Below are positions 16,883 to 25,633 of a DNA stretch of 36,163 nucleotides, one piece after another. The position numbers and the translations under genes are program-made. The stretch covers positions 1-36,163 of the forward strand of contig SVEM01000020.1 of NCBI GenBank assembly GCA_015057375.1, read 5' to 3'. This DNA comes from Lachnospiraceae bacterium. GTDB lineage: Bacteria; Bacillota; Clostridia; Lachnospirales; Lachnospiraceae. The notes beneath the pieces are model-generated. The model saw only the letters and a program-made list of their open reading frames with translations, was not told the origin of the DNA and did no database searches. How positions within the stretch are numbered: the first letter of the stretch is position 1; each line of letters opens with the position of its first letter.

Positions 16883-19009
16883 TTACAAAGGATTCTTCAT
16901 AGGTTCAAATACCCTTGGAGAATTCTTTTCTTTTTTTGCATGTCTTGTCTGTTCGATTGCTTCTCTACAGAAGTAGTCCTGTGAATTAATGGGTTCATCA
17001 CCTTCAGGAGTTAACTGCTTGTAGGAACTGTCAGCAAGCTTTATTCGGGTTTTAACATTATCACGCAACTGAATATCGAGAATATGTTTTATGCGTTCTT
17101 TAATTTCAACATCATCAACAGGGAAAAGAATCTCAACACGCTTGTCAAGATTACGAGGCATCCAGTCAGCACTTCCCATATATATATCTTCATTTCCGTC
17201 ATTGTAGAAATAAAATATTCGTGAATGTTCAAGATAGTTGCCTACAATCGAGTGTACAGTAATGTTATCGCTGATTCCGGCAATTCCCACCTTAAGACTG
17301 CATATTCCGCGTATGATAAGCTCTATCTTAACTCCGGCAGCAGATGCTTCGTATAATGCCGCTATAATTTTGGCGTCGCACAGAGAATTTATTTTGACAA
17401 TCATGTGTGCTTTTTTCCCATTTCTTGCATGCTCTGTTTCGCGCATAATGCATTCCATGAATTTGTCCCTTAGCCACAAAGGAGCAAGGGAAAGTTTATT
17501 CCAGGAAGCCGGTTCGGAATAACCGGAAAGCATGTTAAATACAGCTGTTGCATCCTCTCCGATAGGTTGGGAGCATGTAAAAAGTCCCATATCTGTATAT
17601 TGTTTAGCAGTGGAGTCATTGTAGTTACCTGTTCCGAGATGTACATATCGTCTTATACCGTCTTTCTCACGGCGAACAACAAGAGTGATCTTGCTGTGAG
17701 TTTTTAGACCAACAAGACCATATATAACATGACATCCTGCCTGTTCAAGTTTTCTTGCCCATATAATATTATTTTCCTCATCAAATCGCGCCTTGAGTTC
17801 TACCAGAACAGAAACCTGTTTGCCATTTTCGGCAGCGAGTGCAAGCGAAGATATAATAGGCGAGTTACTACTTACGCGGTACAAAGTTTGCTTAATGGCA
17901 AGAACATTAGGGTCAGATGCAGCTTTTCTCACAAATTCTACAACAGGGTCAAATGTATAAAAAGGATGGAATAAAAGAATATCCTTATTACGAATTTGTG
18001 CAAATATATCTTCGTCATGATCAAGCCCAGGTACCGGCTGTGGTGTATATGGTTTGTTTTTTAGATGTGAAAAACCATCTATACCATACAGTTTCATGAA
18101 AAATGTAAGATCCAGAGGACCATTTATAATATACAGGTCTTCTTTTTTAATATTAAAATCATCTCTAAGCCATGTAAGAAGTCTTTCGTCTATACCTTTT
18201 TCGACTTCAAGCTTTATAATCTCTCCCCATTGTCTTTTCTTGACCTGACGTTCAATTTCAGTCAAAAGGTCAGCGGCTTCATCTTCCTCTATTGTAAGGT
18301 CGGCATTACGCATTATTCTGTAAGGACACGCACTTATAATGTTATATCCGAGAAAAAGTTTATCCATATTCATTTCAATAATCTGCTCAAGGAATATAAG
18401 TGTTATGGCGTCGCTGTCATCTGATGGAATACGAATCAGTCTCGGAAGAACTGAAGGGACCTGAACCGTGGCATATTCATATGTTTCATCTGTCTTATTG
18501 CTTTTTAGAAGAGCAGCAATGTTAAGAGACTTATTTCTTATAAGAGGAAATGGCCTTGATGAATCAACAGCCATTGGCGTAAGAACAGGATATACCTCGC
18601 GGGTAAAATACCTGTTTACAAAGGTTCTCTGTTTATCCGTCAAATCCTCATAGTGTGTTACAAGGACAATATTATTATCTTTAAGTAAATGTAAAAAAGA
18701 AGAGTTATATATATTATATTGTGATTCTACCAGGGCATGAGCTTTTGCGCTTATTTCGGCAAGCTGCATTTTAGGTGTCATGCCGGCAATGTCAGGTTTT
18801 TCATAATCCGCATGAACCATGTCTTTAAGGGAAGCGACTCTAATCATTACAAACTCATCAAGATTAGACGAGGTAATGCTTAGGAACTTAAGCCTTTCAA
18901 AAAGCGGCAGTGAAGTATCGTAAGCTTCGCTTAGAACTCTGTTATTAAATTCAAGCCAGCTGAGCTCTCTGTTATCATAATATTCCGGTTTGTTATAAGG
19001 TGATTTCAT
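16883..19009 (-). CDS. ppk1: Polyphosphate kinase 1
   Basis: 708 residues from the ATG at 19009, chosen because AAAGGAGG lies 7 bp upstream; two TTG codons just before it are less likely. It is full-length Ppk1: the N-terminal domain begins NRELSWLEFNNRVL, the head domain follows, and two phospholipase-D-like domains carry THSKITLVVRRE and the HLGTGNYN motif with catalytic histidines. LIIRGICSLKVG and the EHSRIFYF segment are also conserved. It polymerises inorganic polyphosphate from ATP reversibly at the membrane face. No exopolyphosphatase gene is adjacent. It is convergent with rnhA with zero gap and divergent from queA. Confidence 0.96.
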   Translation of the reverse strand: MKSPYNKPEYYDNRELSWLEFNNRVLSEAYDTSLPLFERLKFLSITSSNLDEFVMIRVASLKDMVHADYEKPDIAGMTPKMQLAEISAKAHALVESQYNIYNSSFLHLLKDNNIVLVTHYEDLTDKQRTFVNRYFTREVYPVLTPMAVDSSRPFPLIRNKSLNIAALLKSNKTDETYEYATVQVPSVLPRLIRIPSDDSDAITLIFLEQIIEMNMDKLFLGYNIISACPYRIMRNADLTIEEDEAADLLTEIERQVKKRQWGEIIKLEVEKGIDERLLTWLRDDFNIKKEDLYIINGPLDLTFFMKLYGIDGFSHLKNKPYTPQPVPGLDHDEDIFAQIRNKDILLFHPFYTFDPVVEFVRKAASDPNVLAIKQTLYRVSSNSPIISSLALAAENGKQVSVLVELKARFDEENNIIWARKLEQAGCHVIYGLVGLKTHSKITLVVRREKDGIRRYVHLGTGNYNDSTAKQYTDMGLFTCSQPIGEDATAVFNMLSGYSEPASWNKLSLAPLWLRDKFMECIMRETEHARNGKKAHMIVKINSLCDAKIIAALYEASAAGVKIELIIRGICSLKVGIAGISDNITVHSIVGNYLEHSRIFYFYNDGNEDIYMGSADWMPRNLDKRVEILFPVDDVEIKERIKHILDIQLRDNVKTRIKLADSSYKQLTPEGDEPINSQDYFCREAIEQTRHAKKEKNSPRVFEPMKNPL

Positions 19010-19096
19010 CAACAATCCTCCTTTGCCTGAGAATATGGTCTTTTCCCTATATTAACACTATTTTGGAGTAAAATGTGAAAAAAATTGCAGTCATTA

Positions 19097-19125
19097 TTGA
19101 ATCGCATTCATTTTAATATTATAAT
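19097..19125 (+). promoter_or_regulatory. Sigma-A promoter of the queA operon
   Basis: TTGAAT (19097-19102), a 17-bp spacer, then a perfect TATAAT (19120-19125), 45 bp before the queA start. Confidence 0.78.
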
Positions 19126-19170
19126 GACCTTTACAAAGAAAAAATACATACAAGAGATTTGGAGAAAAAC

Positions 19171-20196
19171 ATGAAAACAAGTGATTTTTATTACGAGCTT
19201 CCTGAGGAGCTTATTGCACAGGACCCTCTTTTAGACAGATCTTCATCAAGGCTTATGAAGGTTGATATGGAGTCAGGGGAGCTCACACATCTTGTATTTT
19301 CAAATATAATAAATGAGCTTAGAAGCGGAGATTGTCTTGTGATTAATAATACAAAAGTTATTCCTGCCAGACTTCTTGGTGAAAAAGAAGGAACAGGGGC
19401 AACTGTTGAGGTTTTGCTTCTAAAAAGAACCGGCAAGGATGACTGGGAGTGCATAGTTAGACCGGGCAAGAAACTGAGAGAAGGGGCAAGAGTTTCATTT
19501 GGAAACGGAAAGCTTCGCGGTGAGATAACGGATGTTTTGCCTGACGGAAATCGTATTATTAGATTTGAATATGAAGGCATATTTGAAGAGGTGCTTGACG
19601 AGCTTGGACAGATGCCGCTTCCGCCTTATATTACTCATAAGCTTGAGGATAAGAACCGTTATCAGACGGTGTATGCAAAGTATGACGGTTCGGCAGCAGC
19701 ACCAACGGCAGGACTGCATTTTACGGAAGATATACTTACAAAGATAAAGGAAAAAGGGATAAACATTGCTGAAGTTACACTTCATGTCGGTCTTGGTACA
19801 TTCAGGCCGGTTAAGGTGGAGGATGTAACCAATCATCATATGCATAGCGAGTTTTATATGGTAAATGATGAAGCAGCGAACATGATAAATGAAACAAAAG
19901 CACGAGGCGGACGCATCATATGTGTTGGAACTACCAGTTGCAGAACTATTGAATCGGCAGCAGATGAAAATGGAATTGTGCATGCAGGCGAAGGAGATAC
20001 GGAGATATTTATATATCCGGGATATAAATTCAAGGTGCTTGATGGTCTTATTACTAATTTTCATTTGCCGGAGTCAACGCTTTTAATGCTTGTTTCAGCT
20101 CTGGCGGGGAAAGATTTGATTATGAAAGCCTATGAAGAAGCGGTCAGGGAAAAATACAGATTTTTTTCGTTCGGAGATGCTATGGTTATAATTTGA
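19171..20196 (+). CDS. queA: S-adenosylmethionine:tRNA ribosyltransferase-isomerase QueA
   Basis: 341 residues, full length. QueA transfers and isomerises the ribose of SAM onto 7-aminomethyl-7-deazaguanine in tRNA, giving epoxyqueuosine. Typical features are the start [19 protein letters not shown], the [20 protein letters not shown] block, MPLPPYI, the TAGLHFTED loop, [11 protein letters not shown] and the C-terminal [19 protein letters not shown]. The ATG at 19171 follows GGAGA. A TTG 12 bp upstream is rejected because it overlaps the ribosome site. No tgt or yajC is adjacent; the next gene is VanZ-like. Confidence 0.97.
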   Translation: MKTSDFYYELPEELIAQDPLLDRSSSRLMKVDMESGELTHLVFSNIINELRSGDCLVINNTKVIPARLLGEKEGTGATVEVLLLKRTGKDDWECIVRPGKKLREGARVSFGNGKLRGEITDVLPDGNRIIRFEYEGIFEEVLDELGQMPLPPYITHKLEDKNRYQTVYAKYDGSAAAPTAGLHFTEDILTKIKEKGINIAEVTLHVGLGTFRPVKVEDVTNHHMHSEFYMVNDEAANMINETKARGGRIICVGTTSCRTIESAADENGIVHAGEGDTEIFIYPGYKFKVLDGLITNFHLPESTLLMLVSALAGKDLIMKAYEEAVREKYRFFSFGDAMVII

Positions 20197-20223
20197 TAAT
20201 TGTTGTTTTGGAGAGTCAGTCAG

Positions 20224-20739
20224 ATGAAAAATAGTTTTATAAGCACATCCAGGGTGATTTGGTTTATCTTGGTTATTATATGGATGAGCGTTATATTTTC
20301 ATTTTCTGCAAAAGAAGCAGAAGAGTCTACCGAAGAAAGTATGAATTTCGGACGCATTGTATGTAGTATATTTGTTCCGGGATATGATAATCTGACAGAT
20401 GATGAACAGTATGAGCTTGCGAAGGATATTGAGTATCCGATTAGAAAATGTGCTCATGCAGCAGAATATATGTTGCTCGGATTGTTGCTTGCGGGTGCAT
20501 TATATGTTTCGTCGAATAGTAAGATGTGGAATGTATTACTTCCGTTTTGTATAGGATCCGTGTATTCCGTGACGGACGAACTGCATCAGTTTTTTGTTCC
20601 GGGCAGAAGCTGTCGTTTTACGGATATTCTGATAGACAGTTTTGGGATTATAGTTGGAGTAGTTATATATTATAAGATCACGAAGGTTTGCAGTAGTTAT
20701 TTTATGCGAAGCAAATCGCAGACTGGAGGGATAGAATAG
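20224..20739 (+). CDS. VanZ-like family membrane protein
   Basis: 171 residues from the ATG at 20224, which follows GGAGAG at the right distance; an earlier TTG at 20200 lacks one. There are four hydrophobic helices, and the VanZ signatures are RKCAHAAEYMLLGLLLAG (about residues 80-97) and YSVTDELHQFFVPGRSCRF with TDILIDSFG. VanZ of Enterococcus gives low-level teicoplanin resistance, but most chromosomal homologues have no known role. It is 27 bp after queA and 1 bp before the lipid kinase gene, so it is probably in one operon. Confidence 0.88.
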   Translation: MKNSFISTSRVIWFILVIIWMSVIFSFSAKEAEESTEESMNFGRIVCSIFVPGYDNLTDDEQYELAKDIEYPIRKCAHAAEYMLLGLLLAGALYVSSNSKMWNVLLPFCIGSVYSVTDELHQFFVPGRSCRFTDILIDSFGIIVGVVIYYKITKVCSSYFMRSKSQTGGIE

Positions 20740-20740
20740 G

Positions 20741-21649
20741 ATGATTGACAGAGGCAGATTATTATTTATTTACAATCCGGTTGCAGGACGTGGAGTTGTA
20801 AAACCTAATTTGTCAGAAATTATTGAGACTTTTTGCAAAGAAGGTTATGAAGTGACTGTTCGTACGACTCTCGGACCGAAGGATGCCACAGAGTATGTTA
20901 TAAAATATGGTGAAAGTTTTGACAGAATTGTCTGTTGCGGAGGAGACGGGACACTCAATGAGGTGACAGACGGTCTTATGGCGCTGTCAAAGAGACCGGC
21001 ATGCGGTTATATTTCTGCCGGAACAATGAATGATTTTGCCCATTCGTTTGAGCTTCCGAAAAAGATGGAAGATGCGGCGTATGTTGCGGCAACAGGAACT
21101 CCGTATACATGTGATATAGGTGAGATGAATGGGGATTACTTTGATTATGTGGCAGCATTCGGAGCATTTACTGAGGTGGCATATGAAACCAATCAGGCGG
21201 CAAAAAATATACTGGGAAAGCTTGCTTACTTTTTTGAAGGTGTAAAACGTCTTGCCGGAATTAAAAAATATAAGATACACGTTAAAGCCGAAGATGTTGA
21301 ATTTGAAGATGTTGTATTATATGGTATGGTAACAAATTCGTTTTCCGTAGGAGGATTTCTTTCGTTATTTGATGACAATGTGTCGCTAAATGACGGCTTG
21401 TTGGAAGCATTTTTCATAAAAGCTCCTAAGAATATTATTGAGATGCAGACGATAGTAACGGCGCTTCTTTCAGGCGATGTTAATAATGAATTTTTCTATT
21501 ATATGCATATAAGAGATATTGTTATAGAAAGTAAAGAAGATATATCATGGACGGTAGACGGAGAGTATGGAGGAAACTATAAAACAGCTCATATAGTAAC
21601 CCATAATAACGCAATTTCATTTATTCATGGAAATAATGGCAAAAATTAG
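20741..21649 (+). CDS. Diacylglycerol kinase-like lipid kinase (DagK/YegS family)
   Basis: 302 residues with the catalytic-domain signatures of the DAGK/sphingosine kinase superfamily: IYNPVAGRG (10-18), the nucleotide-binding GGDGTLNEV (67-75) and SAGTMNDFAHS near residue 90, where most relatives have GTxNDxA. It would phosphorylate a lipid such as diacylglycerol with ATP, recycling lipid made during envelope synthesis. The C-terminal beta domain ends with ISWTVDGEYGG, conserved as DGE in the family. The TGGAGGG ribosome site lies in the VanZ gene tail. It is the last gene before the ppdK promoter; no hairpin terminator is visible. Confidence 0.92.
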   Translation: MIDRGRLLFIYNPVAGRGVVKPNLSEIIETFCKEGYEVTVRTTLGPKDATEYVIKYGESFDRIVCCGGDGTLNEVTDGLMALSKRPACGYISAGTMNDFAHSFELPKKMEDAAYVAATGTPYTCDIGEMNGDYFDYVAAFGAFTEVAYETNQAAKNILGKLAYFFEGVKRLAGIKKYKIHVKAEDVEFEDVVLYGMVTNSFSVGGFLSLFDDNVSLNDGLLEAFFIKAPKNIIEMQTIVTALLSGDVNNEFFYYMHIRDIVIESKEDISWTVDGEYGGNYKTAHIVTHNNAISFIHGNNGKN

Positions 21650-21678
21650 TTGTTAAATATAATTATATGTGGTAAAAT
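21650..21678 (+). promoter_or_regulatory. Sigma-A promoter of ppdK
   Basis: TTGTTA (21650-21655), a 17-bp spacer ending in an extended-10-like TGTGG, then TAAAAT (21673-21678). The implied leader is about 58 nt. Confidence 0.62.
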
Positions 21679-21742
21679 ATTATAATAAAATTATAAAGTT
21701 GTTTATAATTATTTAATAAATATGCTATGCAGGAGGTACAAT

Positions 21743-24370
21743 ATGAAAAAGTGGGTATACTTATTCACAGAGGGAGATGCTAGTATGCGTAATCTCCTTG
21801 GAGGTAAAGGTGCTAACCTTGCAGAGATGACAAAGCTCGGACTTCCGGTTCCTCAGGGATTTACTATTACAACTGAGGCATGTACACAGTATTATGATGA
21901 CGGAAGAGTTATCAATGATGAGATTCAGAGCCAGATAATGGAACATATCGAGAAGATGGAGGATATTACAGGTAAGAAGTTTGGTGATCATGAGAATCCT
22001 CTTCTTGTTTCTGTACGTTCAGGAGCTCGTGCATCTATGCCTGGTATGATGGATACTATTCTCAATCTTGGACTTAACGAAGAAGTTGTTGAGGTTCTTT
22101 CAGAGAAATCAGGAAATCCAAGATGGGCATGGGACTGCTACAGAAGATTTATTCAGATGTTTTCCGACGTTGTTATGGAAGTTGGAAAGAAGTATTTTGA
22201 AGTGCTTATCGATGAGCTTAAGGAAGAAAAGGGAGTTACTCAGGACGTAGATCTTACAGCAGAGGATCTTAAGGTTCTTGCTAATAAGTTCAAGGCAGAA
22301 TATAAGTCTAAGATAGGTGAGGACTTCCCGGATGATCCTAAGGTTCAGCTTATGGAAGCTATTAAGGCAGTATTCCGTTCATGGGATAATGACAGAGCTA
22401 ATGTTTATCGTCGTGATAATGATATTCCTTATTCATGGGGAACAGCTGTTAACGTACAGATGATGGCATTTGGTAACATGGGTAACACATCAGGAACCGG
22501 CGTTGCATTTACACGTAATCCTTCAACAGGTGAGAAGAAGCTTGATGGAGAATTCCTTATCAATGCACAGGGTGAAGACGTTGTTGCCGGTGTTCGTACA
22601 CCTAAGAAGATTGACGAGATGGCAGATGTAATGCCGGAAGTATTCGATCAGTTTAAGAAGATTTGTGATATTCTTGAGAATCATTACAGAGATATGCAGG
22701 ATATGGAGTTTACTATTGAGGACAAGCAGCTTTATATGCTTCAGACACGTAACGGAAAGAGAACTCCTCAGGCAGCTCTTAAGATAGCATGTGACCTTGT
22801 TGATGAGGGCATGATTACTCCTGAGAAGGCTGTATCAATGATAGAGCCACGTAATCTTGATGCACTTCTTCATCCTACATTTGATGCGGATGCACTTGCA
22901 GCAGCAGAGCCTATCGGTTCAGCTATAGGTGCATCACCAGGATCTGCTTGTGGTAAGGTTGTATTTACTGCAGAAGATGCTATGGAATGGAACAGCAGAG
23001 GAGAGAAGGTTATTCTTGTTCGTCTTGAGACTTCTCCTGAAGATATTGAAGGTATGAAAGCATCACAGGGTATTCTTACTGTTCGTGGTGGAAGAACTTC
23101 ACATGCAGCCGTTGTTGCACGTGGAATGGGTACATGTTGTGTATCAGGTTGTGGCGACATCATTATGGATGAAGCTGCAAAGAAGTTTACACTTGCAGGG
23201 AAGGAATATCACGAAGGTGATGAGATTTCTATAGATGGTTCTACAGGAAAGATATATGCAGGTTTAATTCCTACAGTTGATGCTGAGATAGCCGGAGAAT
23301 TTGAAAGAATTATGGAATGGGCTGACAGCTTTAGAAAGCTTAAGGTTCGTACTAATGCTGACACACCTGCAGATGCAAAGAAAGCAAGAGAACTTGGTGC
23401 AGAAGGTATCGGACTTTGCCGTACTGAGCATATGTTCTTTGAAGGCGACAGAATAGATGCATTCAGAGAAATGATTTGTTCAGACAGTCTTGCTGAAAGA
23501 GAAGAAGCACTTGCTAAGATTCTTCCTATGCAGCAGGGAGACTTCGAGAAACTTTACGAAGCTCTTGAGGGATGTCCGGTTACAATCCGTTTCCTTGATC
23601 CGCCACTTCATGAGTTTGTACCTACAGAAGAGGCAGATATTAAGAAACTTGCTGATGCAAAAGGTAAGACTGTAGAAGAGATTAAGACAATTATCAATTC
23701 ACTTCACGAGTTTAACCCAATGATGGGACATCGTGGATGCCGTCTTGCGGTAACATATCCTGAGATTGCTAAGATGCAGACAACAGCAATTATAAGAGCA
23801 GCTATCAATGTTAAGAATGCTCATCCTGATTGGGATATGGTTCCTGAGATTATGATTCCGCTTATCGGAGACGTTAAAGAATTCAAGGTAGTAAAAGATA
23901 TAGTTACAGCTACAGCAGATGCTGAGATTGCGGCAGCAGGATCAGATATTAAGTATGAAGTAGGAACAATGATGGAGATTCCTCGTGCATGTCTTACTGC
24001 TGATGAGGTTGCAAACGAAGCAGCATTCTTCTGTTTCGGAACAAACGACCTTACACAGATGACATTCGGATTCTCACGTGACGACTCAGGTAAGTTCTTA
24101 GAGGATTATTATAAGTCCAAGATATTTGAGAACGATCCATTTGCAAAGCTTGACCAGAATGGTGTAGGAAAGCTCATGGATATGACTATCAAACTTGGAA
24201 AACCGGTTAATCCTAACCTTCATATCGGAATCTGCGGCGAGCACGGCGGAGACCCTGCAAGTATTGAATTCTGTCATAAACTTGGACTTGATTATGTATC
24301 ATGTTCACCATTCAGAGTTCCAGTGGCAAGGCTTTCTGCAGCACAGGCTGCTATTAACGAGAAAAAATAA
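21743..24370 (+). CDS. ppdK: Pyruvate, phosphate dikinase
   Basis: 875 residues from the ATG at 21743, which follows AGGAGG at 21731-21736; the ATG-like extension upstream is out of place. It is full length. The N-terminal ATP-grasp domain begins YLFTEGDA, GGKGANLAEM and contains RSGARASMPGMMDTILNLG. The swivelling phosphohistidine domain carries H454 in GGRTSHAAVVARGMG. The C-terminal PEP/pyruvate TIM barrel includes GIGLCRTEHMFF, the HRGCRLAVTYPEI segment and the catalytic Cys in HIGICGEHGGDP. It interconverts pyruvate, ATP and Pi with PEP, AMP and PPi, a PPi-linked alternative to pyruvate kinase that is common in anaerobic Clostridia. It is monocistronic, with its own promoter and terminator. 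Confidence 0.97.
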   Translation: MKKWVYLFTEGDASMRNLLGGKGANLAEMTKLGLPVPQGFTITTEACTQYYDDGRVINDEIQSQIMEHIEKMEDITGKKFGDHENPLLVSVRSGARASMPGMMDTILNLGLNEEVVEVLSEKSGNPRWAWDCYRRFIQMFSDVVMEVGKKYFEVLIDELKEEKGVTQDVDLTAEDLKVLANKFKAEYKSKIGEDFPDDPKVQLMEAIKAVFRSWDNDRANVYRRDNDIPYSWGTAVNVQMMAFGNMGNTSGTGVAFTRNPSTGEKKLDGEFLINAQGEDVVAGVRTPKKIDEMADVMPEVFDQFKKICDILENHYRDMQDMEFTIEDKQLYMLQTRNGKRTPQAALKIACDLVDEGMITPEKAVSMIEPRNLDALLHPTFDADALAAAEPIGSAIGASPGSACGKVVFTAEDAMEWNSRGEKVILVRLETSPEDIEGMKASQGILTVRGGRTSHAAVVARGMGTCCVSGCGDIIMDEAAKKFTLAGKEYHEGDEISIDGSTGKIYAGLIPTVDAEIAGEFERIMEWADSFRKLKVRTNADTPADAKKARELGAEGIGLCRTEHMFFEGDRIDAFREMICSDSLAEREEALAKILPMQQGDFEKLYEALEGCPVTIRFLDPPLHEFVPTEEADIKKLADAKGKTVEEIKTIINSLHEFNPMMGHRGCRLAVTYPEIAKMQTTAIIRAAINVKNAHPDWDMVPEIMIPLIGDVKEFKVVKDIVTATADAEIAAAGSDIKYEVGTMMEIPRACLTADEVANEAAFFCFGTNDLTQMTFGFSRDDSGKFLEDYYKSKIFENDPFAKLDQNGVGKLMDMTIKLGKPVNPNLHIGICGEHGGDPASIEFCHKLGLDYVSCSPFRVPVARLSAAQAAINEKK

Positions 24371-24389
24371 TAATGTTCTTAAGTTCTTT

Positions 24390-24421
24390 ATCTCCCTCGC
24401 TTTTGCGAGGGAGATATTTTT
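24390..24421 (+). terminator. Terminator of ppdK
   Basis: ATCTCCCTCGC (24390-24400) and GCGAGGGAGAT (24405-24415) form a perfect 11-bp stem around TTTT, followed by ATTTTT. Confidence 0.95.
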
Positions 24422-24460
24422 AACAATTCTAAAGGCGTTTTGGATGTGCCGATTTCTGTT

Positions 24461-24756
24461 TCTGCCCATGGGATTAGTTGGTGGGCTTCATGGTAAGAAA
24501 AAATTCAATTAATTTAGTTAAATATCTACCCATGATATTAGTTTTTGACTTCATGGTAAGAAAAAGTGTGGGGTTTTAGTCTGGTTGTCTACCCACTGCG
24601 TATAAATAAATGCATCATGGTAAGAAAAGAGTTCGAAAAATGGCTGAGAGGTCTGCCCATAAGCTTGTTTTTCTTATTGAATAGCAAGAATTTTCAATTT
24701 GACAAGACGAGTTGTTCTAACTATTTATTAAAATCTTTTTTTCATGGGTAGAAATA
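24461..24756. repeat. Five-unit phased array of alternating inverted motifs, 63-64 bp period
   Basis: Two motifs alternate. Motif A, TCTRCCCAT, starts at 24461, 24525, 24588 and 24652, with a decayed copy (TCTAACTAT) at 24716. Motif B, CATGGTAAGAAAAA, starts at 24489, 24552 and 24616, with decayed copies at 24680 (AATAGCAAGAATTT) and 24743 (CATGGGTAGAAATA). A to B is 27-28 bp every time. The segment between A and B is 18-19 nt; that between B and the next A is exactly 22 nt in all four cases. B is nearly the reverse complement of A (5 and 3 pairs around a 2x2 mismatch), so the array can form hairpins around either segment. The first two A-B segments share ATTAGTT and CTT; the 22-nt segments show no obvious similarity. 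It starts 40 bp after the ppdK terminator and ends on the ribosome site of the next gene. It is not a standard CRISPR; function unknown. Confidence 0.88.
24699..24727 (+). promoter_or_regulatory. Weak candidate promoter inside the array, upstream of the nuclease-like gene
   Basis: A perfect TTGACA (24699-24704) in the fourth 22-nt segment is followed after 17 bp by the poor -10 TATTTA (24722-24727) in the decayed fifth A motif. On the minus strand the overlapping TTGTCA (24705-24700) has TATTCA (24683-24678) 16 bp away. Either direction is only tentative. Confidence 0.3.
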
Positions 24757-24770
24757 AATGGAGGGGTAAT

Positions 24771-25607
24771 ATGAACAATTTTATAAAATTAGCAAAAGAA
24801 GAAGTGTTGCAACTAGAAAACACTTTAAAACAGATAGACGAATTCTTAGAAAATGCACCACAAGGAAGTTTGAAGTGGCAAAACAAGAAGGAAAAGACCT
24901 ATTATTACCATCAGTTTATGGAAGATGCCAAATGGACGCGAAGATATATCAAAAAGAGCGAACTTTTACTGGTAAAAAAACTTGCACAGAAGCATTATTA
25001 CATAGCAATTCGTCCGATTTTAAAAAAGTTATTATACGAATTGAAACGTTTCCTGGAGAAATGTCCATTAAATGAGTTAGAAGATGTATACGATAATTTA
25101 AGCGTTGAAAGAAAAAGACTGGTTATGCCATTGCAGGTTAATGTAAACGAAAAGGTAAGACAGTGGCAAGAAGAAACATTTGAAAAAAATATAATGCATC
25201 CTGAAAATTTACGGTACGAGACGGAGCAGGGTGATATGGTTCGTTCCAAATCGGAAGTGATTATTGCAAATATGTTGTACAGCAATCGGAAAAATATTTT
25301 ATATAAATACGAGAGACCATTAGAAGTTGTAGAAAATGGGCGACAAAAAATCATTTATCCCGATTTTACAATATTAAACATACAAACGGGAAAAGTAATT
25401 TATTGGGAACATGCAGGCCGTATGGATGATTTGTATTATTCAAATGAATTTGTAAAGAAAATGAACACTTATATATCAAATGATTTGTTGCCGGGAAGGG
25501 ATTTGGTAGTGAGTTTTGAATCACAGAACACTCCATTGGATATCAAGGTAGTTAAGAAGATGGTAAAACAAATTGTATTCTCATCAACATATGATATAAT
25601 AAGATAA
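24771..25607 (+). CDS. Uncharacterised protein with PD-(D/E)XK-like nuclease fold
   Basis: 278 residues from the ATG at 24771, placed 4 bp after GGAGGGG; an ATG at 24744 lies in the last array motif and would overlap the ribosome site. Residues ~1-150 are highly charged and alpha-helical, with Lys-rich stretches suited to nucleic-acid contact. Residues ~150-278 show a restriction-endonuclease-like order: VRSKSEVIIANMLY (E162), YKYERPLEV, then YPDFTIL (D198), and VIYWEHAGRMDD (E213), and a late strand DLVVSFE. The usual Lys of ExK is replaced (E-H-A), so cleavage is not certain. It has no signal peptide or membrane helix. The array lies directly upstream and two small genes follow. The nuclease assignment is an inference from motif order; no named family is claimed. 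Confidence 0.6.
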   Translation: MNNFIKLAKEEVLQLENTLKQIDEFLENAPQGSLKWQNKKEKTYYYHQFMEDAKWTRRYIKKSELLLVKKLAQKHYYIAIRPILKKLLYELKRFLEKCPLNELEDVYDNLSVERKRLVMPLQVNVNEKVRQWQEETFEKNIMHPENLRYETEQGDMVRSKSEVIIANMLYSNRKNILYKYERPLEVVENGRQKIIYPDFTILNIQTGKVIYWEHAGRMDDLYYSNEFVKKMNTYISNDLLPGRDLVVSFESQNTPLDIKVVKKMVKQIVFSSTYDIIR

Positions 25608-25633
25608 ACAAGTAAAAGATGGGGGTGTAAAAA

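Noticed and set aside
24195-24512. Open frame of 105 codons across the end of ppdK, its terminator and the first array unit
   Set aside because: Overlaps ppdK in another frame and runs through a perfect terminator; it has no homology I recognise.
24566-24751. Open frame running through the array (61 codons)
   Set aside because: It has no ribosome site, and its reading crosses the A/B motifs in a way that does not repeat in frame (period 63-64), so the array is not a coding repeat.
24461-24756. Classical CRISPR array
   Set aside because: No contiguous direct repeat of 23 nt or more; the constant parts are 9 and 14 nt and split by variable sequence, two units are decayed, and no cas gene is present.
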